Positions 8,318 through 18,039 are shown, numbered from the stretch's first letter. The stretch: 64,000 nt of DNA from Prevotellaceae bacterium KH2P17 (GCA_900199655.1 FZRE01000009.1:78699-142698); one strand, 5' to 3'. Notes: generated by a model not told the origin, from the sequence alone. Translations and numbers: made by a program.

Positions 8318-8536
8318 TTACTCAGCGATGTTGGTAGCGGCGTCCTTGATGTCGTCTACCAAGTCATTCACGTCTTTCTTAGACAGTTTGAGGTCGTGTT
8401 TCTTGCAGAAGTCGTCTACTGCATCAACAATCTTGTTGCGGGTATCCGCACCTTTCTCGGGAGCCATGAGCAGGCCCAGGGCCGCTCCGGCAATGGCGCC
8501 ACCTAAAAATGCGCCAATGTAACCTAATGTCTTCAT
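8318..8536 (-). CDS. YtxH-domain protein
   Basis: Start chosen at 8536 (MKTLGYIGAFLGGAIAGAAL), giving 72 residues. The longer in-frame extension to 8752 runs through the promoter and has no signal of coding. The Gly/Ala-rich membrane helix followed by LLMAPEKGADTRNKI is the YtxH signature, and the rest is a charged helix. It is the first gene of a three-gene minus-strand operon with the holin-family and 82-residue proteins. In other bacteria YtxH proteins are stress-related; no specific activity is known to me. Confidence 0.85.
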   Translation of the reverse strand: MKTLGYIGAFLGGAIAGAALGLLMAPEKGADTRNKIVDAVDDFCKKHDLKLSKKDVNDLVDDIKDAATNIAE

Positions 8537-8617
8537 AATCTTTCTTATTTTTAGAATTAAACAATGAGTTTCTTCGTCACCGTGTACCTTATTATATATA
8601 ACGGTGTCTTGAAGTGA

Positions 8618-8647
8618 CAAAAGTAGTAAAAGATATCTGAAGTACAA
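8618..8647 (-). promoter_or_regulatory. Promoter of the YtxH operon
   Basis: Minus strand TTG (8647-8645), 19 bp, TACTTTTG (8625-8618). The expected start near 8611 leaves a leader of about 75 nt before the ATG at 8536. This supports the short YtxH start. Confidence 0.75.
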
Positions 8648-8800
8648 CCAAATGCGAAGCCATTTTTTGTTAAAATAGTTGTATTTCCTTGATTTAACAA
8701 ACTTTATGCGGCATTTTTCTGCGAGTTTAGTAGATATTTTGTAATTTCGCACATTATAGTTATGATAACAAGTTTAATTTCTAATAACCTATTAAGAATT

Positions 8801-9292
8801 ATGAAGAAATTTATGGTTTTGTGCGCAGGGTTCTGCGCAGCGTTAGTTTTAGCAAGTTGTGGTTCAAGTAAGGAGAGTGCTTACAAGAAAGCATACGAGA
8901 AGGCAAAGGCCCAGGAAACCACTCAGGTATCTGAGGAGCCGTCGGCTGATGCAGTGTCTGTTACTCCGATGGTTGAGCAGCCCGCCACCCAGACAACGGT
9001 GGTTGATAATGTGGATAACGCCACCTATCGTACCGAGGATGTTACCGTTGTAAACGGCAGCGGCCTCCAGCAGTTCAGCGTTGTGGTTGGTTCATTCTCT
9101 CTGAAGGCCAACGCCGAGGGTCTGCAGAACACGTTGAAGGCTTCGGGTCTTGACGCTCAGGTTGCTTACAACTCAGAACGCAACATGTATCGTGTCGTAG
9201 CTTCGACCTTTGCTGATAAGGGTGCAGCTGTTCAGAGCCGCAATCAGCTCCGGGCAACTTATCCTGATGCTTGGTTGCTCTACAAGAAGTAA
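8801..9292 (+). CDS. SPOR-domain lipoprotein
   Basis: A 163-residue envelope protein. Start at 8801 gives a clean lipoprotein signal (MKKFMVLCAGFCAALVLASC, lipid Cys20); the upstream in-frame start adds a poor N-terminus. A low-complexity Lys/Glu/Thr/Val spacer (about 25-80) is followed by a C-terminal SPOR domain (FSVVVGSFSLKANAEGLQN to DAWLLYKK), which in other proteins binds denuded glycan strands at division septa. It probably localises to the septal envelope. A weak TAATTTCG -7 box lies at 8742-8749. Confidence 0.88.
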   Translation: MKKFMVLCAGFCAALVLASCGSSKESAYKKAYEKAKAQETTQVSEEPSADAVSVTPMVEQPATQTTVVDNVDNATYRTEDVTVVNGSGLQQFSVVVGSFSLKANAEGLQNTLKASGLDAQVAYNSERNMYRVVASTFADKGAAVQSRNQLRATYPDAWLLYKK

Positions 9293-9371
9293 GCAGCGCG
9301 CTTGTGGCTACAGGCCGGGGCGGAGTGAAACTCTTCCGCCCCCGAACCCCATGAGTTAGCTGCCCACACCC

Positions 9372-9785
9372 ATGCGAATACTTTCTATCGATTACGGTAA
9401 GAAACGTACGGGAATAGCAGTCACCGATCCATTGCAGCTCATAGCCAATGGATTGGCGACTGTTTCTACATCCCAGCTGTTCGACTTTCTGCGCGATTAT
9501 GTAGGCCGTGAGCAGGTGGAGCGCATAGTCATCGGCAAGCCGATGCAGCCCAATGGCGCTCCCAGCGAGAACCTGCAGCGCGTAGAACAGTTTGTGAACA
9601 GATGGCGCAAGGCCTGCCCCGCCATTCCCATTGAGTACTACGACGAGCGCTTTACGAGCGTGTTGGCTCACCGGGTGCTGCTGGACAGCGGGGTCAAGAA
9701 GAAGACCCGGCGCGAGAACAAGGGGCTGGTAGACGAGATAAGTGCCACCATCATCCTGCAGGACTGGATGTCGGCGCGCCGCTGA
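9372..9785 (+). CDS. ruvX: RuvX/YqgF pre-16S rRNA nuclease
   Basis: A 137-residue RNase H-fold nuclease that matures the 5' end of 16S rRNA (formerly called putative Holliday junction resolvase). Family motifs are clear: IDYGKKRTGIAVTD at the N-terminus with catalytic Asp7, VIGKPMQPNG, YYDERFTS and the final KGLVDEISATIILQDWM with an acidic catalytic residue. It lies 90 bp upstream of def, so the two may be co-transcribed. Confidence 0.95.
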   Translation: MRILSIDYGKKRTGIAVTDPLQLIANGLATVSTSQLFDFLRDYVGREQVERIVIGKPMQPNGAPSENLQRVEQFVNRWRKACPAIPIEYYDERFTSVLAHRVLLDSGVKKKTRRENKGLVDEISATIILQDWMSARR

Positions 9786-9875
9786 CGGCCGTCAGCCGCT
9801 TTTGTAGTGGCTACACCCGGCGCGGGCAGGTGGCGTGTTTCTGCGTTTCATAATTAAAAGAAAAAACTCAATTAG

Positions 9876-10439
9876 ATGATTTTACCAATTTACGTTTACG
9901 GTCAGCCTGTTCTCCGCAAGGTAGCTCAGGACATCCCGACCGATTATCCCGGCTTGAAAGAACTTATCGACGACATGTTCGAAACGCTCACTAACAGCGA
10001 GGGCGTTGGACTTGCCGCGCCCCAGATAGGCAAGTCCATCCGCTTGGTGGTGATGGACCTTGACGTGCTGAAGGACGATTTTCCCGAGTATGCAGGCTTC
10101 CGTCATGTCTTCATCAACGCCCATATTATAGAGGCCGACGAGAACAGTCCCGCCGAAACTCTGGAGGAGGGATGCCTCTCCATACCCGGTTTGCACGAGA
10201 ACGTAACCCGCCCCACGCGCATCCATGTGCAGTATCTGGACGAGAACCTGCAGCCTCACGACGAGTGGGTGGAGGGCTATCTGGCCCGCGTCATGCAGCA
10301 TGAGTTCGACCATCTGGACGGAGTAATGTACGTGGACCGCGTTTCGCCGCTCCGCAAGCAGCTCATCCGCAACAAGCTGCGCGCCCTTACGCAGGGCCGT
10401 TACCAATGTGCTTACCGCACTAAACCGCTCCGCAAGTAA
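9876..10439 (+). CDS. def: Peptide deformylase
   Basis: Removes the formyl group from nascent protein N-termini. All three signature motifs are present: GVGLAAPQIG (motif 1), EEGCLSIPG (motif 2 with metal-ligand Cys) and QHEFDHLDG (motif 3 with two metal-ligand His and catalytic Glu). The length of 187 residues is normal. It follows ruvX and precedes the TPR gene, all on the plus strand. Confidence 0.97.
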   Translation: MILPIYVYGQPVLRKVAQDIPTDYPGLKELIDDMFETLTNSEGVGLAAPQIGKSIRLVVMDLDVLKDDFPEYAGFRHVFINAHIIEADENSPAETLEEGCLSIPGLHENVTRPTRIHVQYLDENLQPHDEWVEGYLARVMQHEFDHLDGVMYVDRVSPLRKQLIRNKLRALTQGRYQCAYRTKPLRK

Positions 10440-10507
10440 CATTCGCCCCATCGTTTAAGCCTCGCCAAGTCTCCCTCAAGGGATGCTGTCTGAACTGATT
10501 TCATGTG

Positions 10508-12535
10508 ATGAAATACCGTTATCTGAAAATAGACATGCTGTACATTCCTTCTTTACGGGAGGTTTGGCGAGGCTTTCTTTTCTCCTTTTTCTTTCTCCTT
10601 CTTCCTTTTTCGGCCTCGGCGCAGTACAATGTAGACAAGCTGCTCACCAACGGCGAGGTGGCTCTGCACTACGAGGACTACGTGCTCTCCATACAGTATT
10701 TCAACCGGGCCATCGCCCTCAAGCCCTATCTTTACGAACCCTGGCAGTACCGGGGCGTAGCGAAATTTTATCTCGACGACTTCGTGGGCGCCGAGAGTGA
10801 TGCCACGGAGGCCATCCGGCTCAATCCTTACATCGACGCACTCTACGACTTACGGGCCATTTCCCGCATCCGCCAGAAGAAGTTCTCCGATGCCATTGCC
10901 GACTATACGGCGGCCATCGGGCTCAACCCTGCCAGTCAGAACTTCTGGTTCAACCGTGCCATCTGCCGCATGAACGTGAAGGACTACAAGCAGGCTCACC
11001 TGGATGTAGACACCATTGTGAAGCGTTGGTCGAAGTTCTCGAATGCCTATTCGCTCAACGCCGAAATCTATCTGCAGGAGAAGGACACCACGATGGCGGC
11101 CCGATGGCTGGACAAGAGCCTGGCGCTTGACCCCTATGACGGCGATGCCTGGACAACGCGAGCCTACATCAGTCTGGCCCGCCGCCAGTGGAAAGATGCC
11201 GACGCGTTCCTGAGCAAGGCCATTCATCTAAAGCCCAAGCAGGCCGGCAACTACGTGAACCGGGCGCTGGCACGCTACAACATGAACAACCTGCGCGGCG
11301 CCATGGCCGATTACGACGCGGCCATAGACTTCGATCCCAACAACTTCCTGGCCCACTACAACCGCGGACAGCTACGCATGCAGCTCGGCGACGATAACCG
11401 CGCCATCGCCGATTTCGACTTTATCATCCGCCTGGAGCCGCAGAACTTCATGGCCATCTTTAACCGCGCGCTGCTCCATGACCGCACGGGAAACCTGCGG
11501 GCGGCCATCCGCGACTACACCACAGTTATCAACCAGTTTCCCAACTTCTGGACCGGACTGTCCTACCGGGCCAGTTGCTACCGCCGGCTCGGCATGACCG
11601 CCAACGCCGAACTCGACGAGTTCCGCATCTTCAAGGCACAAATGAACAAGCATCTGGGCATCCAGCCGCGCTGGAGTAAGAACAAACGCAAGCAAATACG
11701 CAAGCGGAGCGAGATAGATCTCGATAAGTACAACGAGCTGGTAGTGGAGGACAACAACGAGGTTGAGCACGAGTACAAGAGCGAATATCGCGGACGAGTG
11801 CAGAACCGGAGCGTAGACGTGGCCTTCATGCCCATGTACACGCTCTCTTACTCCAAGTATAGCAACGGCGTGGAGAGCTACCAGGCCTTTGATGCCGAGG
11901 TTGAATCGTTCAACAAGGACGCCCATCCGGCCCATCGCCTGTACGTGAACTGCAACCCGCAACAACTCTCCGAGAGCGCCTCGAAGGTGTATTTCGCCCT
12001 CATTGACAGCCTCTCCGCCCATATTGACGCCGCCCATGCGGTGGGTCAAACAGCCCGTTACCTGCTGCAAAGGGCCGTGGCCTACAGCGTGGTGCAGAAC
12101 TACGACGCCGCCATCAACGACCTCACCACCTACCTGCAGATAGACAGCACGCTCTCAATGGCCTACTGGCAGCGGGCCGTCTGCCAGAGCGTGATGAACG
12201 AGTACAATGCCTCGCGCGGCACGGATACGCGCCTCAAGGCGGCCAGTGCCAAGTTCGATTTAGACAAGGCCATCGCACTCAACCCCCGTAACGCCTACAC
12301 CTATTATAACAGGGGCAACCTCCATGCTGCCGACAAGCAGTACTCGCTCGCCACGGACGACTATACCAAGGCCCTTGCCCTTGATGCCAACCTGGCCGAG
12401 GCGTACTATAACCGCGGTCTGGCGCGTATCTACAGCGGCAACAAGGCAGAGGGAATACGCGACCTGAGCCGTGCAGGAGAGCTCGGAATCTACAGCGCCT
12501 ACAGCGTCATCAAGCATTTTGCGGCCGATAAATAG
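10508..12535 (+). CDS. Exported tetratricopeptide-repeat protein
   Basis: About 675 residues. The N-terminus is a long signal (hydrophobic GFLFSFFFLLLPFSASAQ), with cleavage likely after SASA. ATG 10508 or the in-frame ATG at 10535, which gives a more standard signal peptide, may be the start; the GTG at 10505 is less likely. The mature protein is a string of TPR units, recognisable by repeats such as YNRALARYNMNNLRGAMADYD and YYNRGNLHAADKQYSLATDDY. They form two groups (about 25-370 and 510-670) separated by a basic, Lys/Arg-rich linker (WSKNKRKQIRKR). It probably acts as a periplasmic protein-interaction scaffold; no partner can be named. Confidence 0.85.
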   Translation: MKYRYLKIDMLYIPSLREVWRGFLFSFFFLLLPFSASAQYNVDKLLTNGEVALHYEDYVLSIQYFNRAIALKPYLYEPWQYRGVAKFYLDDFVGAESDATEAIRLNPYIDALYDLRAISRIRQKKFSDAIADYTAAIGLNPASQNFWFNRAICRMNVKDYKQAHLDVDTIVKRWSKFSNAYSLNAEIYLQEKDTTMAARWLDKSLALDPYDGDAWTTRAYISLARRQWKDADAFLSKAIHLKPKQAGNYVNRALARYNMNNLRGAMADYDAAIDFDPNNFLAHYNRGQLRMQLGDDNRAIADFDFIIRLEPQNFMAIFNRALLHDRTGNLRAAIRDYTTVINQFPNFWTGLSYRASCYRRLGMTANAELDEFRIFKAQMNKHLGIQPRWSKNKRKQIRKRSEIDLDKYNELVVEDNNEVEHEYKSEYRGRVQNRSVDVAFMPMYTLSYSKYSNGVESYQAFDAEVESFNKDAHPAHRLYVNCNPQQLSESASKVYFALIDSLSAHIDAAHAVGQTARYLLQRAVAYSVVQNYDAAINDLTTYLQIDSTLSMAYWQRAVCQSVMNEYNASRGTDTRLKAASAKFDLDKAIALNPRNAYTYYNRGNLHAADKQYSLATDDYTKALALDANLAEAYYNRGLARIYSGNKAEGIRDLSRAGELGIYSAYSVIKHFAADK

Positions 12536-12664
12536 TTATTTTCTCGGTCTGCAATTGCATTCTCCGTTGCCGGCCACAGCCTCATCCCGGCTTGTATCTT
12601 GGCTTATTTCCACATTCATTTTGTGCTGACGTAGGTTCGGTTTCACATCCTTCAGCATCCCTGA

Positions 12665-12752
12665 AGCTATGCTTCGCGAACTTTCGACAAGTGTCGCACG
12701 ATTGTGTGACACTTGTCAAATGATCGTGCGACACTTGTCGAAAGTTCCCGCT
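12665..12752. repeat. 22-bp-period array (ACACTTGTCG type), 4 units
   Basis: Units begin at 12665, 12687, 12709 and 12731. The first is of the AGCTAT type; the next three begin ACAAGTGTC, ACACTTGTC and ACACTTGTC. The core 70 bp (12678-12747) is framed by GAACTTTC and GAAAGTTC and is closely repeated at 17822-17891, 23557-23626 and 57664-57733. It lies in the 695-bp gap between the TPR gene and the small gene at 13231. Confidence 0.8.
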
Positions 12753-12870
12753 CCTTATCTTCAACACCGCCGGAGCAAGTTTTTTACGCCCTTCATAATG
12801 CCGTTTTTTATCTCCATTTGCTGTAGGTCTTTGCCTTGCAGCTTGTTAGTTACCTTGTTCCTCTGATTTA

Positions 12871-13013
12871 TCATCCCCTCCTAACCTCCCCTTTCTAAGG
12901 GGAGGAACTGGTTAGCCCTACAGCTTGTAATGGGAACAAAAAGGGAGCTAAGTATTAGCTGAAGAACTAATTGGTATCCTCCCCTTGGAAAGGGGAGGCG
13001 GGGGAGGGGATGA
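12871..13013. repeat. MITE-like element with TCATCCCCTCC ends, copy 1
   Basis: A 143-bp non-coding element bounded by inverted ends (TCATCCCCTCC ... GGAGGGGATGA), each carrying an internal hairpin CTCCCCTT/AAGGGGAG. An inverted copy lies at 23203-23433. Together with the array at 12665 it forms one arm of a larger inverted duplication. No ORF of note is inside. Confidence 0.7.
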
Positions 13014-13132
13014 TAAACGGTCAGCGTGCCACAAAAACATCGCCTTTAGCTGCATTCGGTTTTCTTTCCGGAAAAGAAAAAAGGTGCTTTCTGCTTGCGA
13101 AGAGAGCTTCTGTAAAATACCCGGTTCATTAT

Positions 13133-13163
13133 TTGGAGCTAACGGAAGTTTTGCCTATATTTG
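13133..13163 (+). promoter_or_regulatory. Promoter of the 13.2 kb gene pair
   Basis: TTG 13133-13135, 20 bp, TATATTTG 13156-13163. The start is expected near 13170, about 60 nt upstream of the ATG at 13231. Confidence 0.75.
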
Positions 13164-13230
13164 CCTGCCGATGGCACTTTCCCGCTACGAATGCAGGCTG
13201 TGCCGTCAGCAAACCTAAATACATGATGGC

Positions 13231-13422
13231 ATGAGGCACCCTTATCAGCAATATGAAAACACTCCGGCATGGGAAAAAGTGAAGCGGATAATCCTCGACT
13301 TGGAGGCAAACAACGATATCGAATTGCTCACCCCAGTAGAATATGTGGTGGGATATCTGTGCCGGGAGATGGCCCCTTGGCTCACGGAAAAGACACCGCA
13401 AGAAGATGAAAATAACAGATGA
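13231..13422 (+). CDS. Small conserved-looking hypothetical protein, 63 aa
   Basis: The protein is acidic and reads as a single compact helical domain (YENTPAWEKVKRIILDLEAN, then LLTPVEYVVGYLCREMAPWL). From memory, similar short proteins with an EYVVGYLC-like motif occur in other Bacteroidales, but I cannot assign a function. It has its own good promoter and overlaps the next gene by 17 nt in another frame, which indicates translational coupling. Confidence 0.65.
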   Translation: MRHPYQQYENTPAWEKVKRIILDLEANNDIELLTPVEYVVGYLCREMAPWLTEKTPQEDENNR

Positions 13423-14011
13423 GTTCAGTCAACTGGCCTTTTCGGTATTCCAGGTAGAGACGCTTGCCGCTGTAAAAGATGCGGTGAGAGACATTTTCTG
13501 TGCTGATTTTGGAGGCGGAACAGCCACGTTCTCCGACCGTGCTTTCAGCATCAGAGAGTTTTGCCATCCCCATGTTGGGGGTGCTCACGACGACGTATTC
13601 TGCTGCTGGCAGACCCTGCAATATCCTGACAAGGTGTTTTTCGTTTCCAATTCGGCCGACGGTCGGCAGACCCTTTGCCGTGTGCTACACCTCAGGCTCA
13701 AGTGTCCGTACTTGCAATGCAGTCTCTCCGGTGGCGCCGACTACCCGTTCTGCTCGTTCCACTACACGTCCGCAGATGGGGCAGAGCGGGATGTCTTGGC
13801 CTACAAAGACCCGCAGTGGACCTTTTATGACAGAGGAACGCCGCTGCCGATAGAGGATGTGAGCCTGTACAAAAGCCGCAGGATAAGAGACCGCTTGAAC
13901 AATGACGTCATTCTGTTGTACTTAGAAAGGCTCGGCATCAAGTTCGAGTTGATGGACAAAGATGTGTCAGGGCACTTTATATGTGTACGGCAGCAGAAGC
14001 TGTTGCCATAA
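13406..14011 (+). CDS. Hypothetical protein, 201 aa
   Basis: Start at 13406 (MKITDEFSQLAFSVF) is chosen because the upstream in-frame sequence overlaps the previous gene extensively. The protein has several Cys and aromatic residues (FCHPHVGGAHDDVFCCW; LKCPYLQCSL) and a mixed alpha/beta look. No family is recognised. The base composition is slightly less GC-rich than flanking housekeeping genes. It forms a two-gene unit with the 63-residue protein; a small protein coupled to a larger one could be an immunity or partner pair, but nothing in the sequence proves it. Confidence 0.6.
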   Translation: MKITDEFSQLAFSVFQVETLAAVKDAVRDIFCADFGGGTATFSDRAFSIREFCHPHVGGAHDDVFCCWQTLQYPDKVFFVSNSADGRQTLCRVLHLRLKCPYLQCSLSGGADYPFCSFHYTSADGAERDVLAYKDPQWTFYDRGTPLPIEDVSLYKSRRIRDRLNNDVILLYLERLGIKFELMDKDVSGHFICVRQQKLLP

Positions 14012-14120
14012 TTGTGTCGTGTCGCGAGCTGGCAGGCAACGGCCGGAGTGGCGGCACCGGCGCGGCTTGATTTTATGGAAAAAAGAAGCCCGTTTGTAGA
14101 CGTAAGTCAAAAATAAGCCT

Positions 14121-14128
14121 TACCTTTG
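14121..14128 (+). promoter_or_regulatory. thrS promoter -7 box
   Basis: TACCTTTG 14121-14128, 30 bp upstream of the thrS ATG. The nearest upstream TTG (14094-14096) is 24 bp away, longer than usual, so the -33 assignment is uncertain. Confidence 0.55.
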
Positions 14129-14158
14129 CAGTCGATTAGATAAATAAACTAATTTGTT

Positions 14159-16111
14159 ATGGTTAAAATCACATTTCCAGACGGCTCTGTTCGTGAATAC
14201 GAAGAGGGCGTAACTGGGTTACAAATCGCCGAGAGCATATCGCCGGCTCTCGCTCGCAGCGTTGTATGTTGCGGCCTCAATGGCGAAATAGTGGAACTCA
14301 ACCGACCCATCCATGCCGATGCCAAGTTCGCTCTCTACAAGTTCGAGGACGAGGAGGGCAAGCATACGTTCTGGCACACATCGGCCCATCTGCTGGCCGA
14401 AGCACTGCAGGAGCTCTATCCCGGCATTCAGTTCGGCTTCGGTCCCGCTATCGAGAACGGGTTCTTCTACGACGTGATGCCTGCCGAAGGGCAAAGTATC
14501 TCGGAGAATGACTTCCCAAAGATTGAGCAGAAAATGATGGAACTGGCCCGCAAGGACGAACCCGTGGTGCGCAGGGAGATAGCCAAGGCCGACGCGCTCA
14601 AGGAGTTCAAGGCCGACGGACAGGAGTACAAATGCGAGCATATAGACCAGGATTTGGAGGACGGAACCATCACCACCTATACTCAAGGCAACTTTACAGA
14701 CCTCTGCCGCGGCCCTCACCTCATGTCGACCGGTCTCATCAAGGCCGTGAAGATTACGAGCGTGGCCGGTGCCTTCTGGCGCGGAGACGCCAAACGCGAG
14801 CAGATGACGCGCATCTACGGCATCACCTTCCCCAAGAAGAAGCTGCTCGACGAGTATCTCGTCATGCTGGAAGAGGCCAAGAAGCGCGACCATCGCAAGA
14901 TTGGTAAGGAGATGGAACTCTTCATGTTCTCCGACCGCGTGGGCAAGGGTCTGCCTATCTGGCTGCCCAAGGGCACGCAGCTGCGCCTGCGCCTGCAGGA
15001 CTTGCTGCGCAAACTCCTCAAGCCCTACAACTATCAGGAGGTAATAACGCCGGGCATAGGAGGTAAGAGTCTCTACGTTACTTCGGGTCACTACGCCCAC
15101 TACGGCAAAGATGCGTTCCAGCCCATCCACACCCCCGAGGAGGACGAGGAGTACATGCTCAAGCCCATGAACTGCCCTCACCACTGCGAAATCTACGCCC
15201 GCAAGCCGCGTTCCTACAAGGACCTGCCGCTGCGCATAGCCGAGTTCGGAACGGTGTTCCGCTACGAGAAGAGCGGCGAGCTGCACGGACTTACGCGTGT
15301 ACGCACCTTTACACAGGACGACGCCCACATCTTCGTGCGCCCCGAACAGGTGAAGGCAGAGTTTGAGAACGTGATAGACATCATCCAGAAGGTGTTCGGC
15401 GTCTTCGGTTTCGATAACTACGAAGCCCAGATTTCGCTGCGAGACCCGAAGGATACCGAGAAGTACATCGGTTCCGACGAGGTTTGGGAAGAGAGCGAGA
15501 ACGCTATTAAGGAAGCCTGCCAGGAGAAAGGTCTCAACGCCAGAGTTGAGATAGGCGAGGCTGCCTTCTACGGACCCAAGCTCGACTTCATGGTCAAGGA
15601 CGCCATCGGCCGCCGCTGGCAGCTGGGCACCATACAGGTAGACTACAACCTGCCGGCACGCTTCAAGCTGGAATACACGGCCGAGGACAACTCCAAGCAG
15701 ACGCCCGTGATGATTCACCGGGCCCCCTTCGGCTCGCTCGAACGCTTCACGGCAGTGCTCATCGAGCATACGGCAGGCCACTTCCCCCTGTGGCTCGCAC
15801 CCGACCAGGTGGCCATCCTGCCCATCTCCGAGAAGTATAACGACTATGCAGACGAGGTGAAGAAGTTCTTCGACAGCAAGGATGTGCGCTCTTATATCGA
15901 TGACCGCAACGAGAAGATAGGTCGCAAGATACGCGACAACGAGCTGCGCCGCGTGCCCTATATGGTTATAGTAGGCGAGAAGGAAGCAGCCGAAGGACTC
16001 GTTTCCATGCGCGTACAGGGCGGTGGCGAGCAGGCTACCATGCCCATGGCAGAGTTTGCCGGCCGCATCAACGATGAGGTTGCAAGCCAGCTGGTGGCAG
16101 CCGAGGCATAG
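14159..16111 (+). CDS. thrS: Threonine-tRNA ligase
   Basis: Charges tRNA-Thr; 650 residues, full length. Domains in order: TGS domain (1-62, [17 protein letters not shown]), the alanyl/threonyl second additional domain with the editing-site pattern [11 protein letters not shown] and a distal [10 protein letters not shown], the class II catalytic core ([12 protein letters not shown] with zinc ligands; [11 protein letters not shown]) and the C-terminal anticodon-binding domain ([16 protein letters not shown] onward). It is upstream of infC with its own terminator between them. Confidence 0.98.
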   Translation: MVKITFPDGSVREYEEGVTGLQIAESISPALARSVVCCGLNGEIVELNRPIHADAKFALYKFEDEEGKHTFWHTSAHLLAEALQELYPGIQFGFGPAIENGFFYDVMPAEGQSISENDFPKIEQKMMELARKDEPVVRREIAKADALKEFKADGQEYKCEHIDQDLEDGTITTYTQGNFTDLCRGPHLMSTGLIKAVKITSVAGAFWRGDAKREQMTRIYGITFPKKKLLDEYLVMLEEAKKRDHRKIGKEMELFMFSDRVGKGLPIWLPKGTQLRLRLQDLLRKLLKPYNYQEVITPGIGGKSLYVTSGHYAHYGKDAFQPIHTPEEDEEYMLKPMNCPHHCEIYARKPRSYKDLPLRIAEFGTVFRYEKSGELHGLTRVRTFTQDDAHIFVRPEQVKAEFENVIDIIQKVFGVFGFDNYEAQISLRDPKDTEKYIGSDEVWEESENAIKEACQEKGLNARVEIGEAAFYGPKLDFMVKDAIGRRWQLGTIQVDYNLPARFKLEYTAEDNSKQTPVMIHRAPFGSLERFTAVLIEHTAGHFPLWLAPDQVAILPISEKYNDYADEVKKFFDSKDVRSYIDDRNEKIGRKIRDNELRRVPYMVIVGEKEAAEGLVSMRVQGGGEQATMPMAEFAGRINDEVASQLVAAEA

Positions 16112-16151
16112 GCGGGACAGTGATTTCTGTGTCCCGCTGCAGAACAAACAG

Positions 16152-16197
16152 CAGGTCTCATGGAACAACCAAGGTTCCGTGAGACCTGTTTCTGTTT
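16152..16197 (+). terminator. Intrinsic terminator after thrS
   Basis: Long hairpin CAGGTCTCATGGAAC with GGTTCCGTGAGACCTG (16152-16188), followed by TTTCTGTTT. It separates thrS from the infC operon. Confidence 0.85.
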
Positions 16198-16216
16198 AAA
16201 ATAACTCATTAAAAAT

Positions 16217-16247
16217 TTGGCTAATACACTTGAAATCGTTAACTTTG
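16217..16247 (+). promoter_or_regulatory. infC operon promoter
   Basis: TTG 16217-16219, 20 bp, TAACTTTG 16240-16247. The start near 16254 gives a leader of about 30 nt before the infC ATG at 16285. Confidence 0.8.
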
Positions 16248-16284
16248 CAGCCGTTTAGCAAAGTAGACAACATAATATAGTTGA

Positions 16285-17001
16285 ATGAAGAATGACAGAA
16301 TGAAAGACCAGTACCGCGTGAATAATCAAATTCGCGTCAGGGAAGTGCGTTTAGTGGGTGACGAAGGCTCGGAGGTTGTTCCTACCCGTCAGGCATTGGA
16401 TATGGCCCGTCAGCAGGGTGTAGACCTTGTGGAGATTTCGCCCAATGCACAGCCGCCTGTATGTCGTCTCATTGACTATAGCAAGTTCCTTTACCAGCAG
16501 AAGAAGCGTCAAAAGGAAATGAAGCAGAAGCAGGTGAAGGTAGAAGTGAAGGAGATACGTTTCGGACCGCAGACCGATGAGCACGACTACCAGTTCAAGC
16601 TCAAGCATGCGCAGGAGTTCCTCACCGAGGGCAACAAGGTGCGTGCGTACGTTTTCTTCCGCGGACGCTCCATTCTGTTCAAGGAACAGGGCGAAGTCTT
16701 GCTCCTGCGTTTTGCCAATGACCTCGAAGAGTACGGAAAGGTAGAACAGCTGCCGAAGCTCGAAGGCAAGAAGATGTTTCTCTACCTGGCCCCCAAGAAG
16801 ATTGGAGTAACCAAGAAGAGCCAGCAGAAGCGTGACCGCGAAGCCGAAGAGGCAGAAAACAAAGAAGCTGTCGAGAAGGCCAAGAACGCCGAAACGGAGC
16901 AGAACACCGATGAACAGCAGGCCGACAGCCTGCCACTGAGTGGCGGCATCTTCGACAATGCCAAGAACGGCGCTGAAGCTCTCAGGAAACTTAAAGATTG
17001 A
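16285..17001 (+). CDS. infC: Translation initiation factor IF-3
   Basis: Binds the 30S subunit and controls start-codon selection. N-domain motif [20 protein letters not shown] and C-domain [20 protein letters not shown] are canonical. At 238 residues it is longer than most IF-3 because of a charged C-terminal tail of about 60 residues rich in Glu, Ala, Lys and Gln (from about 175). Start is an ordinary ATG, whereas many proteobacterial infC genes use AUU. It heads the infC-rpmI-rplT operon. Confidence 0.97.
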   Translation: MKNDRMKDQYRVNNQIRVREVRLVGDEGSEVVPTRQALDMARQQGVDLVEISPNAQPPVCRLIDYSKFLYQQKKRQKEMKQKQVKVEVKEIRFGPQTDEHDYQFKLKHAQEFLTEGNKVRAYVFFRGRSILFKEQGEVLLLRFANDLEEYGKVEQLPKLEGKKMFLYLAPKKIGVTKKSQQKRDREAEEAENKEAVEKAKNAETEQNTDEQQADSLPLSGGIFDNAKNGAEALRKLKD

Positions 17002-17071
17002 AAACAGTGCGTAACGCCCGGTATATGCGTTGCCACGATATAGTAAAAACAACAATTAAAAAAACAAAAAA

Positions 17072-17269
17072 ATGCCAAAGGTAAAGACAAACTCCGGTGC
17101 GAAGAAGAGATTCCGTTTCACCGGTACCGGTAAGATTAAGAGAAATCATGCTTACCACAGTCACATTCTGACTAAGAAGACAAAGAAGCAGAAGAGAAAT
17201 CTGGTACACTCTACACTTGTAGACTCAAGCAACTTGAAACAGGTACGCGACCTGCTCCGCCTGCGTTAA
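17072..17269 (+). CDS. rpmI: 50S ribosomal protein L35
   Basis: A 65-residue basic ribosomal protein. [20 protein letters not shown] at the N-terminus and the Lys/Arg-rich centre are diagnostic. It lies 70 bp after infC and 38 bp before rplT in the conserved IF3-L35-L20 order. Confidence 0.97.
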   Translation: MPKVKTNSGAKKRFRFTGTGKIKRNHAYHSHILTKKTKKQKRNLVHSTLVDSSNLKQVRDLLRLR

Positions 17270-17307
17270 ATCATTTTTAGTCGAATTAATTAAAGGAAAA
17301 GAAAACT

Positions 17308-17652
17308 ATGCCAAGATCAGTAAATCACGTTGCTTCAAAAGCAAGGAGAACCAGAATTCTGAAGCTCACAAAGGGTTACTATGGAGCTCGCAAGAATGTT
17401 TGGACGGTAGCAAAGAATACATGGGAGAAGGGTCTTACGTACGCTTACCGCGACCGTCGTAACAAGAAACGCAACTTCCGCGCACTGTGGATACAGCGTA
17501 TCAACGCCGCTGCACGTCTGCAGGACATGAGTTACAGCCAGCTGATGGGTGCCCTGCACAAGGCAGGTATCGAGATTAACCGCAAGGTTCTTGCCGACCT
17601 TGCCGTCAATAACCCCGAGGCTTTCAAGGCCATCGTAGACAAAGTGAAGTAA
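17308..17652 (+). CDS. rplT: 50S ribosomal protein L20
   Basis: A 114-residue protein that binds 23S rRNA early in 50S assembly. [20 protein letters not shown] and [20 protein letters not shown] are typical. Last gene of the infC operon; a strong terminator follows at 17724-17760. Confidence 0.98.
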   Translation: MPRSVNHVASKARRTRILKLTKGYYGARKNVWTVAKNTWEKGLTYAYRDRRNKKRNFRALWIQRINAAARLQDMSYSQLMGALHKAGIEINRKVLADLAVNNPEAFKAIVDKVK

Positions 17653-17723
17653 ATAAAGCCCCTTGCGCAGTGCTTCTCATAAGGAGCAGCCACAGGGTTT
17701 TAAACCTTACAATAAGTAAAAAG

Positions 17724-17760
17724 AAGAGGACTGTCGCTCGATTGCGGCAGTCCTCTTTTG
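17724..17760 (+). terminator. Intrinsic terminator of infC-rpmI-rplT
   Basis: Stem AAGAGGACTGTCGC with GCGGCAGTCCTCTT (17724-17737, 17744-17757), followed by TTTGTTATTT. One internal G-T mismatch does not disrupt it. Confidence 0.88.
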
Positions 17761-17830
17761 TTATTTGCCCGTTCCGGGCTTCTGCATAGTGCTTTTAGGC
17801 AGTCCAGCCGATAGCCGGCGGAAAGTTTCG

Positions 17831-17918
17831 ACACTTGTCGCATCATCGTGTGACAAGTGTCGAATTCATGTGCGACAAGTGTCGAAAGTTCCCGAAGCAT
17901 AGCTTCAAGGCGGCGATG
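17831..17918. repeat. 22-bp-period array (ACACTTGTCG type), 4 units
   Basis: Units begin at 17831, 17853, 17875 and 17897 (ACACTTGTC, ACAAGTGTC, ACAAGTGTC, then GCATAGCTTC). The 70-bp core is 17822-17891. Compared with the copy at 12678 the central AG/CT of each palindrome is differently oriented. The rest of 17761-18008 shows nothing else. Confidence 0.8.
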
Positions 17919-18008
17919 GGGCAGATTTGAGCATCCTGACAGGCTGAATGCAGAAAGGTTTTCGGCTCATTTTTTAATTGGTCAAGACGATTTTTCGTTC
18001 CCGTTCTC

Positions 18009-18039
18009 TTGCGTCCTGCTTGTTTTTTCGCTATTTTTG
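18009..18039 (+). promoter_or_regulatory. Promoter of lipoprotein gene 18123
   Basis: TTG 18009-18011, 20 bp, TATTTTTG 18032-18039, giving a leader of about 75 nt. Confidence 0.7.

Noticed and set aside
14219..16168. 649-codon open frame on the minus strand opposite thrS
   Set aside because: Opposite strand of a full-length thrS with all catalytic motifs; the long open frame is a product of high GC codon bias and its translation has no recognisable domain.
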